Shown here in pieces: positions 10,224-19,825 of a stretch of 64,000 nt of DNA. The DNA is from Prorocentrum cordatum. Lineage: Eukaryota; Sar; Dinophyceae; Prorocentrales; Prorocentraceae. Location of the stretch: the NCBI GenBank assembly GCA_963575745.1, contig CAUYUJ010019624.1:15001-79000 (forward strand), in the 5' to 3' direction. The notes below the pieces were generated by a model. That model was not told the DNA's origin and ran no database searches. It saw nothing but the letters and a program-made list of their open reading frames with translations. Position numbers and translations under genes: made by a program. The first letter of the stretch is position 1; each line of letters opens with the position of its first letter.

Positions 10224-10961
10224 AGACCCAGGGCTGAGGGAAGGCTGGAGCAGTGCTCTGGTGGTCCTTCACCCGCCCAGCTCCGTCCCCTCCCACTCTG
10301 GACCGATCTTGCGGGAAGCTGGCTTGTGGCAGCGCATCGCGCATCCATAGCGTTCGTGTGCTTGCTTTTACCTCCTTTAATGTCTGCTCCACCTCTCCTT
10401 GAGACGCAGAAGCCTCCGAGCGCCGGGAGCAGAAATGATGCACTTTCGAAAAATCTGTTTGGATGAGTTTTGTTAGCGCGGCCTCGGAATTCAAATTTTC
10501 CGGCGACGGCCAGAGCCGACGCCAGCGCTGGATCCGGCTCGGCCGCCAGCCCAGGTGCCGGCCCGGGCGTTCGGTTCGAGCGCCGGCCTGGGTGCCGGAA
10601 TCGGCCCGGAAGGGGTTCCAGGGCGCCGGGAGCAGAAAATCAATATTTTCGAAAGAAAAATATGTCTTGGAGTGGCCTTTTTTCGGCACCGCCTCGGAAT
10701 TCAATTTTCCGGCGCCGGCCGGCGCCGGAACCGGCCCGGGCGCTGGCCCGGGTGCTGGCCCGGGCGTTTGGCTCGAGCGCCGGCCCGGGTGCCAGAAGCG
10801 GCCCGGAAGGGGTTCCCGGGCGCCGGGAGCAGAAAATCAATATTTTCGAAAGAAAAATATGTCTTGGAGTGGCCTTTTTTCGGCACCGCCTCGGAATTCA
10901 ATTTTCCGGCGCCGGCCGGCGCCGGAACCGGCCCAGGCTGCCGTGCTCCTGTGTGGTCAGC
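10224..10961. mobile_element. 738-bp insertion with 24-bp direct-repeat flanks
   Basis: The satellite stops after 10223 and resumes at 10962. A 24-bp string ending CTCCTGTGTGGTCAGC is present at 10200-10223 and again at 10938-10961. The uninterrupted paralogues at about 5219-5245 and 17238-17265 have it once, so this looks like an insertion with target duplication. A caution is that the flank is itself satellite. The left half (10224-10420) has no repeat; the right half is a 197-bp tandem. The minus strand has a 161-codon frame (10219-10704) with no recognised domain. No terminal inverted repeats, poly(A) or SL are seen, so the class is unknown. Confidence 0.7.
10420..10935 (+). repeat. ~197-bp tandem repeat, 2.6 copies
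   Basis: The GGGTTCC(A/C)GGGCGCCGGGAG start recurs at exactly 197 bp (10614 and 10811). Each unit combines an AT segment (AATCAATATTTTCGAAAG) with a GC palindrome (GCCGGCGCCGG). The first unit is more diverged than the other two. Confidence 0.9.
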
Positions 10962-11754
10962 CGTGCTCCTGAGGCGTCTACGGTGCTCTTTTGGGGTCTG
11001 CCGTACTCATTTGGGGTCTGCCGTGCTCCTGTGGTCGGCCGTGCTCATTTGGGGTCTGCCGCGCGCTTGTGAGATCTGCCGTGCTCCTGTTGGGGAAACG
11101 CCAGCGGCGTTCGGGGTACAACAAAAAGGCGCGTTTATGTTGTACCCGCGCGCGGTCTGCCGTGCTCCTGTGGGTTCCGCCGTGCTCCTGTGGCGTCTGC
11201 CGTGCTCCTGTGGCGTCTGCCGGGCTCCTGTGTGGTCTGCCGTGCTCCTTTGTGGTCTGCCGTGCTCCTGTGGATTCTTGCCGTGTCCTGTGTGGTTGCC
11301 GTGCTCTGTTGGTTCTGCCGTGCTCATTGGGATTTGCCGTGCCTGCCGTGCCTCTGTGGGGTCTGCGATCTTGCCGTACTCCTGTGTGGTCTGCCGTGCT
11401 CCGGTGGTCTGCCGTGCTCCTTTGGGGTCAGCCTTGCTACTGTGGGGTCTGCCGTGCTCCTGTGTGGTCTGCCGTGCTCCTGTGGTTTGCCTTGCTGCTG
11501 TGTGGTCTGCCGTGCTCCTTTTGGGTCTGCTCTGCCGTGCTCCTGTGGGGTCTGCCGTGCTCCTGTGGGGTCTGCCGTGCTCTTGTTGGGTCTGCCGTGC
11601 TCTTGTGTGGTCTGCCGTGCTCCTTTGTGGTCTGCCGTGCTCCTGTGTGGTCTGCCGTGCTCCTGTGTGGCCTGCCGTGCTCTTGTGTGGTCTGTCGTGC
11701 TCCTGTTGGTCTGCCGTGCTCTTCTGTGGTCTGCCGTGCTCCTATGGGGTCTGC
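10962..11754 (+). repeat. HOR block 3, right part
   Basis: Continues the block 2 monomer order. Carries the hairpin island (arms 11114-11123 and 11138-11147). A locally scrambled stretch with several small deletions lies at 11273-11375. Confidence 0.92.
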
Positions 11755-12058
11755 CGTTGTTCGGCCGTCTTGAGGGCACTCTTAGGGCATAGTCTGCCGT
11801 GCTCCTCGTCTTGGTCTGCCGTGCTCCTCGTCTTGGTCATCCTTTCCGTCGTCTTGAGGGCGCTCTTGGTGCCTGGTCTGCCGTGCTCCTCGTCTTGGTC
11901 TGCCGTGCTCCTCTCGGTTCCTAAGCCTGGTCTGCCGTGCTCCTCGTCTTGGTCTGCCGTGCTCCTCTCGGTTCCTACGCGCGGTCTGCCGTGCTCCTGT
12001 GGGGAGCACGGCAGACCACAGGAGCACGGCAGACCACACAGGAGCACGGCAGACCACA
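11755..12058 (+). repeat. Cassette C, copy 4
   Basis: Starts GTTCGGCCGTCTTGAGGGCA. Hairpin arms are at 11983-11997 and 12003-12017. Confidence 0.93.
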
Positions 12059-12408
12059 CCTCGATTTTTTGAGGATGTCTCGAGCGAAATGGCCGTGGTC
12101 TTCCGTGCTCCACACAGGAGCACGGCAGACCACCTGCTCATTTTCTGAGGACGTCCCGAGCGAAAACGTCATTTTTAACATAAGAGGTTCTAAAACACCT
12201 CTGTCGGCATCTCATTTTTTCGAGGATGTCTCGAGCGAAACGCTCATTTTTCATGCATAACAAAAATTTTTGATATTTTTCAATATCCCGATTTTTTGAG
12301 GATGTCTCGAGCGAAACCGTCATTTTTAACATAAGACGTCTTAAACGATAGCCTCCAACACCTCGATTTTTCGAGGATGTCTCGAGCGAAATGGCCATTT
12401 TGGGGAAC
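12059..12408 (+). repeat. Module U, copy 2
   Basis: Four 75-bp-family units as at 6323. The satellite hairpin between units 1 and 2 has one arm mismatch (TCTTCCGTGC near 12100), so this copy is slightly decayed. Confidence 0.9.
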
Positions 12409-12925
12409 CTGACCGGACAAGAACGGGAAGCGCCGTTTTTTATCCACCACGTGCGTCAGAGACCGTATTGGCGAGAACGTCAGAGAAACCCATAAACGCA
12501 ACAGAACAGACTAAATGGTGGCCTGCCGCGCTGGTCTGTCGAGGTAGTCTGCTGCCCTGGCCACATCATGGTGTCGACACCGTGCTTTTCTCTCGGCCAC
12601 GCGGGCCCCCACCCGTTGTCGCCCAGCCTACTTTTTCTGTTCCAGCCTGTCTTGTCTTTTGTTTGTCCGTCGTCGTCGTCGCGTGCCTTTCCTTTGTCGT
12701 GGTCGTCGTTTTCATTATAATCGTCCGCTGTTGCCGTTCTCGCTGTCGCCATCGTTATCATTTTATGATTGCGGTCTTTTTTCTGATTGTTTTTTGTTGT
12801 TGGATTCCGTGTTCGGTTGGTTTTTGTGTTATGTTTGTGGTCGTTTTCTGTCATCGTTTTTTGTCGTAATTTTCGAGATCGTTATTGACGAAGACGACGA
12901 CGACGACGATGACGACGACGACGAT
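12408..12925 (+). repeat. Module L, copy 3
   Basis: Near identical to copies 1 and 2, with small deletions near 12778-12795. Confidence 0.92.
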
Positions 12926-13736
12926 CTGCCGTGCTTCTGTGGCGTCTGCGGTGCTCCTGTGGTCTGCCGTGCTCCTTCTTGGTTTGCCGTGCTCCTGTGT
13001 GGTCTGCCGTGCTCCTGTGCGGTCTTCCGTGCTCCTGTGGTCTGCCGTGCTCCTTTGGGGTCTGCCGTGCTCCTGTGGAGTTTGCCGTGCGAACGTGTGG
13101 TCTGCCGTGCTCCTGTGTGGTCTGGCGTGCTCCTGTATGGTCTGCCGTGCTCTTGTGTGGTTTGCCGTGCTCCTGTGTGGTCTGCCGTGCTCCCGTGGGG
13201 TCTGCCGTGTCCTGTGTGGTCTGCCGTGCTCCTGTGTGGTCTGCCGTGCTCCTGTGTGGTCTGCCGTGCTCCTTCTTGGTCTGCCGTGCTCATGTGCGGT
13301 CTGCCGTGCTCCTGTGCGGTCTTCCGTGCGAACGTGTGGACTGCCGTGCTCCTGTGTGGTCTGCCGTGCTCTTGTGGTCTGCCGTGCTCATTTGGGATTT
13401 GCCGTGCTCATGTGGGGTCTGCCGTACTCCTGTGTGGTCTGCCGTGCTCCGGTGGTCTGCCGTGCTCCTTTGGGGTCTGCCTTGCTACTGTGGGGTCTGC
13501 CGTGCTCCTGTGTGGTCTGCCGTGCTCCTGTGGTTTGCCTTGCTCCTGTGTGGTCTGCCGTGCTCCTTTTGGGTCTGCTCTGCCGTGCTCCTGTGGGGTC
13601 TGCCGTGCTCCTGTGGGTTCCGCCGTGCTCTGTGGGTCTGCCGTGCTCCTGTGTGGTCTGCCGTGCTCCTTTGTGGTCTGCCGTGCTCCTGTGTGGTCTG
13701 CCGTGCTCCTGTGTGGCCTGCCGTGCTCTTGTGTGG
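12926..13736 (+). repeat. HOR block 4
   Basis: Follows the block order but lacks the stretch that includes the hairpin island; the jump is at about 13345. It is broken at 13736 by the retrogene, and a short continuation follows at 15760-15839. Confidence 0.92.
13723..13736 (+). repeat. Target-site duplication, left copy
   Basis: GTGCTCTTGTGTGG, 14 bp, identical to 15760-15773. In the unoccupied HOR copies (about 5938-5951 and 17958-17971) the string occurs once at the equivalent position. Confidence 0.85.
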
Positions 13737-14162
13737 GTGGGTGGCGGGGCCTCTAAAGGCTGGAAAAAAGGACCAAAGAGGTCCGAGCCCGAGGCTCTCA
13801 CGGGAGCCTCCAGGGCCAGCGGGAGGGGCCGCTTAGGCCGCCCTCCCCGAGGGGCCGCTTCGGGCCAACCTCCAGCACGCCCTCACGAGGGGCCGCTTCG
13901 GGCCTCCCCGAGGGCAGGCCGCCAGGGCCAACGGGGGCGCCTAGGCCCCAGGGCCACGGGGGCGGGCGGTGCAGAGAGGCATGCAGAAGCAGCGAAGCTG
14001 CACTGAAGATCGAGCTGAAGAAAAAAGGACTGCAACGATCAACGAGTGCCACACGAAGCCCACGTGCACATACAAAAATGCGAATGCAAGCGGGAGAGGA
14101 AGCTAAGCAGAGGAGATGAGGAAGGACTCACTCACAGACCTCGTAGCTTCAGAGACAACAGC

Positions 14163-15701
14163 TTACTGCCCTCCGCACAATTTGATAAGACGCTTCAACT
14201 CTCTGGCACGCTCAACGGACATCCCTGGCGGGAGGGCGTCAACCAGACGAGACCCATCCGCGAATCGCGCTCGAAGTTGGTGCGGCCTCCGCATGGGGGG
14301 AACCTTGAGGCCAAAGGGGCCGCCTTCGATCATGTGCATCAGGTCAACAGCATTGGCTTGGCGCGTCCAAGCGGGATCCAGAAACCCTGGCACGTTCTCC
14401 CGCCGAAGGATACCACGCACGCCCGAGCAACAGCCAATGTCGAACACGCACGGGGCATCTGCGAAGCGGACCCTCCGCAGCCGCGGCGGCGCCACAGCGC
14501 CTGCGGCACGCCCCGACATCGGGCCCTCGGTCCGCAAGAGATCGTCAGGCAGCGGCGGCGGCGGGGCGGCAGATCCAGCAGCTCCGCACTCCTGCACCGT
14601 CGCCGCACCTGTGGTGAGCCACACGCGGGCAACAACGGCCCTCGCACGCCACCAGTCCCCTGCCGCGACCTCGCAGCGGCCCCAGCCGCCATCGCCCCCG
14701 CTGAAGAGGGCCTGCGGGAAGGCGGCGAGGTACGCGGCGGCTGCAGCAGCAGTACCGGCATGGTCGGCACCTGGCGGCTCGCCGACCGAGCACGAGGTGT
14801 CCGCGTCGGCCTCACCGTCCAGGGTAACGTCGTCGACGTCGGAGCCGTCGCAAGACGCGCCTGGCACGCCAGCAGTGGCACCACCGTCGGCAGCAGTAGC
14901 GGGAGGCAGCGGCGCACGGCCTGCAATACCTCCAGGGCCCACACCATCCGCCTGCACAATACCCACAATACCAGCGGCGGCAAGGCAGGAGGAGAACAAA
15001 ACAGCGCCACAAGAGCACAAAACGCCTTCGTCGCTCCGTCGCTGGCAGACGCTGCCCGACACCAGGACAGGCTCAGCAGCTGACCTCCGCGGCGTGCGTC
15101 CTGTGCCGACCTCCTCGGTGCCGCTCATCACCTCTCCGCCGTCGTCCCAGCGCCCCGGGGGCCGAAGCGGCCAGAAGGGGTCGGCATCGCACCGCAGCGT
15201 GTCCACGTACTCGCTAGGCTCCACGTGGCCCTCGCTCTCCGCGTGCACGGCGGCGCAGGCAGCGGTGTCCGCCATGAGGGCGGCCTCGACGTCAGCGACG
15301 TGCGAGACCGCCGAGACAGTCGGGAACTCCCTCGACTCAGGCAGAAGCGACCGCGGGCGCGGGAGCCGCGGGCCGCGCTGGGCGATCCGCCAGGCGCTCC
15401 GCGGAGCTCCAGGCCGCGGGAGGTCCTGCGCGTGGCAGCCGACGTTCCGCTCTAGAATCCTGCCCTCCTGTAGCTGCTCGCCCTTCTCCTGCGCGATAAG
15501 CACGGGCGCAACGAGCGCCAGGCGGCGCAGGATGCTCGGAGGCGCCTCGGCCAGGCCCTGCAGCTCCAGGAGTTGCGCTGCCTGCCTCTGCGCCAATCTC
15601 TCACGTGAGAGGGCGGCCCAACGCTGAGCCTGGCGGCGCTCGCGCGGCGCACGCCGAAGCCCTCCAGACAGCCGAACATCTGGCCGTCTCCCCGTCGCCA
15701 T
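14163..15701 (-). CDS. Intact 512-residue ORF of the SL retrogene, function unknown
   Basis: Starts at the first ATG downstream of the spliced leader (MATGRRPDV) and ends in ...LCGGQ before a stop at 14163. The strand is set by the SL; a 503-codon frame on plus is a GC-driven shadow. Residues 16-60 are Arg/Gln/Leu-rich and probably helical. Residues about 227-250 are hydrophobic (GAVLFSSCLAAAGIVGIVQ) and could be one membrane segment. The middle (260-400) is Ala/Gly/Pro-rich with acidic patches. The C-terminal ~100 residues look most like folded protein. They contain DIGCCSG at 421-427, which resembles motif I of class I methyltransferases, but too little sequence follows for that domain. I recognise no family. 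It may be a working retrogene or a recent pseudogene; the absence of stops or frameshifts over 1.5 kb favours recent insertion. Confidence 0.75.
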   Translation of the reverse strand: MATGRRPDVRLSGGLRRAPRERRQAQRWAALSRERLAQRQAAQLLELQGLAEAPPSILRRLALVAPVLIAQEKGEQLQEGRILERNVGCHAQDLPRPGAPRSAWRIAQRGPRLPRPRSLLPESREFPTVSAVSHVADVEAALMADTAACAAVHAESEGHVEPSEYVDTLRCDADPFWPLRPPGRWDDGGEVMSGTEEVGTGRTPRRSAAEPVLVSGSVCQRRSDEGVLCSCGAVLFSSCLAAAGIVGIVQADGVGPGGIAGRAPLPPATAADGGATAGVPGASCDGSDVDDVTLDGEADADTSCSVGEPPGADHAGTAAAAAAYLAAFPQALFSGGDGGWGRCEVAAGDWWRARAVVARVWLTTGAATVQECGAAGSAAPPPPLPDDLLRTEGPMSGRAAGAVAPPRLRRVRFADAPCVFDIGCCSGVRGILRRENVPGFLDPAWTRQANAVDLMHMIEGGPFGLKVPPMRRPHQLRARFADGSRLVDALPPGMSVERARELKRLIKLCGGQ

Positions 15702-15737
15702 CGAACTCGAGCCCGCGCGCGCGCGCGCCCGACCTGG

Positions 15738-15759
15738 CTTGAGCCAAAATGGCTACGGA
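15738..15759 (-). other. Dinoflagellate spliced leader, complete copy
   Basis: On minus this reads TCCGTAGCCATTTTGG then CTCAAG, matching all 22 positions of the known dinoflagellate SL, whose first base varies. It is not followed by a GT donor, so it is the SL as joined to an mRNA and not an SL RNA gene. No second relict SL lies behind it, so one round of retroposition is indicated. Confidence 0.95.
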
Positions 15760-15773
15760 GTGCTCTTGTGTGG
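15760..15773 (+). repeat. Target-site duplication, right copy
   Basis: GTGCTCTTGTGTGG immediately follows the SL 5' end and matches 13723-13736. HOR block 4 then resumes. Confidence 0.85.
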
Positions 15774-16105
15774 TCTGCCGTGCTCCTGTTGGTCTGCCGT
15801 GCTCTTCTGTGGTCTGCCGTGCTCCTATGGTGTCTGCCGTTGTTCGGCCGTCTTGAGGGCACTCTTAGGGCATAGTCTGCCGTGCTCCTCGTCTTGGTCT
15901 GCCGTGCTCCTCGTCTTGGTCATCCTTTCCGTCGTCTTGAGGGCGCTCTTGGTGCCTGGTCTGCCGTGCTCCTCGTCTTGGTCTGCCGTGCTCCTCTCGG
16001 TTCCTAAGCCTGGTCTGCCGTGCTCCTCGTCTTGGTCTGCCGTGCTCCTCTCGGTTCCTACGCGCGGTCTGCCGTGCTCCTGTGGGGAGCACGGCAGACC
16101 ACAGG
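15774..16105 (+). repeat. HOR block 4 remnant and cassette C, copy 5
   Basis: Satellite to 15839, then the cassette. Hairpin arms are at 16066-16080 and 16086-16100. The cassette is cut off just after the hairpin and the next copy starts. Confidence 0.92.
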
Positions 16106-16432
16106 TGCCGTGCTCCTATGGGGTCTGCCGTTGTTCGGCCGTCTTGAGGGCACTCTTAGGGCATAGTCTGCCGTGCTCCTCGTCTTGGTCTGCCGTGCTC
16201 CTCGTCTTGGTCATCCTTTCCGTCGTCTTGAGGGCGCTCTTGGTGCCTGGTCTGCCGTGCTCCTCGTCTTGGTCTGCCGTGCTCCTCTCGGTTCCTAAGC
16301 CTGGTCTGCCGTGCTCCTCGTCTTGGTCTGCCGTGCTCCTCTCGGTTCCTACGCGCGGTCTGCCGTGCTCCTGTGGGGAGCACGGCAGACCACAGGAGCA
16401 AGGCAGACCACACAGGAGCACGGCAGACCACA
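16106..16432 (+). repeat. Cassette C, copy 6, tandem duplicate of copy 5
   Basis: Direct duplication with a period of 291 bp (hairpin 16066-16100 versus 16357-16391). The junction falls right after the hairpin of copy 5. Confidence 0.93.
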
Positions 16433-16785
16433 CCTCGATTTTTTGAGGATGTCTCGAGCGAAATGGCCGTGGTCTGCCGTGCTCCACACGGGAGCACGGC
16501 AGACCACCTGCTCATTTTCTGAGGACGTCCCGAGCGAAAACGTCATTTTTGACATAAGAGGTTCTAAAACACCTCTGTCGGCATCTCATTTTTTCGAGGA
16601 TGTCTCGAGCGAAACGCTCATTTTTCATGCATAACAAAAATTTTTGATATTTTTCAACATCCCGATTTTTTGAGGATGTCTCGAGCGAAACCGTCATTTT
16701 TGACATAAGACGTCTTAAACGATAGCCTCCAACACCTCGATTTTTCGAGGATGTCTCGAGCGAAATGGCCATTTTGGGGAACCTG
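16433..16785 (+). repeat. Module U, copy 3
   Basis: Four 75-bp-family units with the perfect 17-bp satellite hairpin (arms 16469-16485 and 16491-16507). Confidence 0.92.
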
Positions 16786-16786
16786 A

Positions 16787-16881
16787 CCGGACAAGAACGG
16801 GAAGCGTCCTTTTGTCCCCTGGGCTTATGAGATATTCCACGTTTTTAGTACGGCATACCACAGCAGTGCCACGTACCACTG
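16787..16881 (+). repeat. HOR leader, copy 2
   Basis: Same as 2083-2181, including CCCCTGGGCTTATGAGATAT and the CCACAGCAGTGCCACGTACC end. It directly precedes HOR block 5. Confidence 0.92.
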
Positions 16882-18969
16882 CCGTGCTCCTTTGGGGTCT
16901 GCCGTGCTCCTGTGGAGTTTGCCGTGCGAACGTGTGGTCTGCCGTGCTCCTGTGTGGTCTGGCGTGCTCCTGTATGGTCTGCCGTGCTCTTGTGTGGTTT
17001 GCCGTGCTCCTGTGTGGTCTGCCGTGCTCCCGTGGGGTCTGCCGTGTCCTGTGTGGTCTGCCGTGCTCCTGTGTGGTCTGCCGTGCTCCTGTGTGGTCTG
17101 CCGTGCTCCTTCTTGGTCTGCCGTGCTCATGTGGGGTCTGCCGTGCTCCTGTGCGGTCTGCCGTGCGAACGTGTGGACTGCCGTGCTCATTTGGTGTCTG
17201 CCTTGCTCCTTTGTGGTTTGCCGCGCTCCTGTGTGGTCTGCCGTGCTCCTGTGTGGTCAGCCGTGCTCCTGAGGCGTCTACGGTGCTCTTTGGGGTCTGC
17301 CGTACTCATTTGGGGTCTGCCGTGCTCCTGTGGTCGGCCGTGCTCATTTGGGGTCTGCCGCGCGCCTGTGAGATCTGCCGTGCTCCTGTTGGGGAAACGC
17401 CAGCGGCGTTCGGGGTACAACAAAAAGGCGCGTTTATGTTGTACCCGCGCGCGGTCTGCCGTGCTCCTGTGGGTTCCGCCGTGCTCCTGTGGCGTCTGCC
17501 GTGCTCCTGTGGCGTCTGCCGGGCTCCTGTGTGGTCTGCCGTGCTCCTTTGTGGTCTGCCGTGCTCCTGTGGAGTCTGCCGTGCTCCTGTGTGGTCTGCC
17601 GTGCTCTTGTGGTCTGCCGTGCTCATTTGGGATTTGCCGTGCTCATGTGGGGTCTGCCGTACTCCTGTGTGGTCTGCCGTGCTCGGTGGTCTGCCGTGCT
17701 CCTTTGGGGTCTGCCTTGCTACTGTGGGGTCTGCCGTGCTCCTGTGTGGTCTGCCGTGCTCCTGTGGTTTGCCTTGCTCCTGTGTGGTCTGCCGTGCTCC
17801 TTTTGGGTCTGCTCTGCCGTGCTCCTGTGGGGTCTGCCGTGCTCCTGTGGGGTCTGCCGTGCTCTTGTGGGGTCTGCCGTGCTCTTGTGTGGTCTGCCGT
17901 GCTCCTTTGTGGTCTGCCGTGCTCCTGTGTGGTCTGCCGTGCTCCTGTGTGGCCTGCCGTGCTCTTGTGTGGTCTGCCGTGCTCCTGTTGGTCTGCCGTG
18001 CTCTTCTATGGTCTGCCGTGCTCCTATGGGGTCTGCCGTGCTCCTGTGGGGTCTGCCGTGCTCATGTGTGGTCTGCCGTGCTCCTGCGCGGTCTGCCGTG
18101 CTCCTGTGGCGTCTGCCGTGCTCCTGTGTGGTCTGCCGTGCTCCTGTGGTCTGCCGTGCTCATTTGGGGTTTCCCGCCAGCTTGTGTGGTCTGCCGTGCT
18201 CCTGTGGGGGAAACGCCAGCGGCGTTCGGGGTACAACAAAAGGCGCGTTTATGTTGTACCTGCGCGCGGTCTGCCGTGCTCCTGTGGGGATTGCCGTGCT
18301 CCTGTGTGGTCTGCCGTGCTCCTGTGTGGTTTGCCGTGCTTCTGTGGTCTGCCGTGCTCCTTTGTGGTTTGCCGTGCTCCTGTGGGGTCTGCCGTGCTCC
18401 TGTGGGGTCTGCCGTGCTCCTGTGAGGTCTGCGGTGCTCTTGTGTGGTCTGCAGTGCTTCTGTGTCTGCCGTGCTCATTTGGGATCTGCCGTGCTCGTGT
18501 GGTGTCTGCCCTGCTCCTGCGGGATCTGCTGTGCTCCTTGTGTCGTCTCTTTGGTCTGCCGTGCTCGTGTGGGGTCTGCCGTGCTCCTGTGTGGTCTGCC
18601 GTGCTCCTGTGGTCTGCCGTGCTCCTTTGGGGTCTGCCGTGCTCCTGTGGGGTTTGCCGTGATCCTGTGTGGTCTGCCGTGCTCCTGTGCGGTCTGCCGT
18701 GCTCTTGCGGGGTTTGCCGTGCTCCTGTCGGCTCTGCCGTGCTCGTTTTGGGTCTGCCGTGTTCCTGTTGGGTCTGCCGTGCTCTTGTGTGGTCTTCCGT
18801 GCTCCTGTGTGGTCTGCCGTGCTCCTTTGGGGTCTGCCGTATTCGTGTGGGGTCTGCCGGGCTCCTGTGTGGTCTGCCGTGTTCCCTTTGTGGTCTGCCG
18901 TGCTCCTGTGGAGTCTGCCGTGCTCCTGTGTGGTCTGCCGTGCTCCTTTTTTTCCGCCTGCCGTGCTCC
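16880..18969 (+). repeat. 20-bp satellite HOR block 5, longest copy
   Basis: About 100 monomers. The first 1.6 kb parallels block 1, including both hairpin islands (17393-17450 and about 18207-18268). The final ~450 bp (18500-18969) extends beyond what the other blocks show. Gives rise to ORFs up to 727 codons, all satellite. Confidence 0.95.
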
Positions 18970-19236
18970 TGCTCATTTTCTGAGGACGTCCCGAGCGAAA
19001 ACGTCATTTTTAACATAAGAGGTTGTAAAACACCTCTGTCGGCATCTCATTTTTTCGAGGATGTCTCGAGCGAAACGCTCATTTTTCATGCATAACAAAA
19101 ATTTTTGATATTTTTCAACATCCCGATTTTTTGAGGATGTCTCGAGCGAAACCGTCATTTTTAACATAAACGTCTTAAACGATAGCCTCCAACACCTCGA
19201 TTTTTCGAGGATGTCTCGAGCGAAATGGCCATTTTG
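18970..19236 (+). repeat. Module U, copy 4
   Basis: Four 75-bp-family units without the extra satellite hairpin of copies 1-3. Fused directly to HOR block 5 at CTGCTCATTTTCTGAGG. Confidence 0.9.
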
Positions 19237-19635
19237 GGGAATCCGCCAACGAAAAACCCCGTGCACCCCCGCAACCCATAGATATAAAGATATATATATA
19301 TATATATATATACTCAAGGATTCAGCCAGAACGTCCCGCTTGCTTCTCGTACCTCGAAGACGCTTCCCGTCATCCGCCAACGAACGGCCCGTGCAGCCCC
19401 GCAACCCATAGATATAAAGATATATATATATATATTTACTCAAGGATTCAGCCAGAACGTCCCGCTTGCTTCTCGTACCTCGAAGACGCTTCCCGTCATT
19501 CCCCCGTGCGATGGCGCAACCCATAGATATAAAGATAGATATATATATATATATATATATATATTTACTCAAGGATTCAGCCAGAACGTCCCGCTTGCTT
19601 CTCGTACCTCGAAGACGCTTCCCGTCATCCGCCAG
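19237..19635 (+). repeat. Module T, three tandem copies
   Basis: Same unit as 6666-7060, with different TA run lengths. The third copy contains GATAGATATATA. Confidence 0.92.
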
Positions 19636-19825
19636 CGAAGTGCGGGATGGAATCGGTACCCCTTAGTTAAAGAAAATTAAGCCCCTGAACCAACGGTGCA
19701 CGCCGGAGGCGCTTCCCGTCATCCGCCAGCGAGGTCCGGGATGGGATCGGTGGCCCTTAGTTAGAGAAAATGAAGCCCCAGAACCAACGGTGCACGACGG
19801 AGGCGCTTCCCGTCATCCGCCACCG
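19636..19825 (+). repeat. Module V, two copies
   Basis: Repeats GCGCTTCCCGTCATCCGCCA with ACCAACGGTGCACG. Last member of the macrosatellite; beyond it the landscape changes to G-rich arrays. Confidence 0.88.

Larger units (their letters stand above)
13737..15759 (-). mobile_element. Spliced-leader retrogene (retroposed trans-spliced mRNA)
   Basis: A 2023-bp insert in the satellite with a 14-bp target duplication. Its right edge is exactly the 5' end of the 22-nt dinoflagellate spliced leader on minus. Reading on minus, the SL (15759-15738) is followed by a 36-nt GC-rich leader (15737-15702), an intact 512-codon frame and about 426 nt of 3' sequence ending at 13737. The layout is that of an mRNA copied to DNA after SL trans-splicing, with no loss at the 5' end. 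No poly(A) tract is visible at the 3' junction, which suggests internal priming or loss of the tail. A target duplication of this size fits target-primed reverse transcription supplied by another element, which is inference. Confidence 0.9.

Noticed and set aside
9266-10237. Hydrophobic, apparently multi-pass membrane protein in module L
   Set aside because: The hydrophobic residues come from GTC/TTT-rich DNA, the frame enters satellite without a domain, and indels in copy 3 break it.
14580-14600. Methyltransferase identity for the retrogene protein from the DIGCCSG motif at residues 421-427
   Set aside because: Only about 90 residues follow, too few for the fold, and no other motif of the family is visible. 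In a Cys- and Gly-rich protein the match may be chance. The motif is encoded on minus near 14420-14440.
14116-15627. 503-codon plus-strand frame opposite the retrogene
   Set aside because: The spliced leader fixes transcription on minus. The plus frame is a GC-rich shadow.
16912-19095. 727-codon and other very long plus-strand frames in the satellite
   Set aside because: A 20-bp unit without stops gives a 20-residue periodic peptide in every frame. Frames are open on both strands and run through non-homologous modules.
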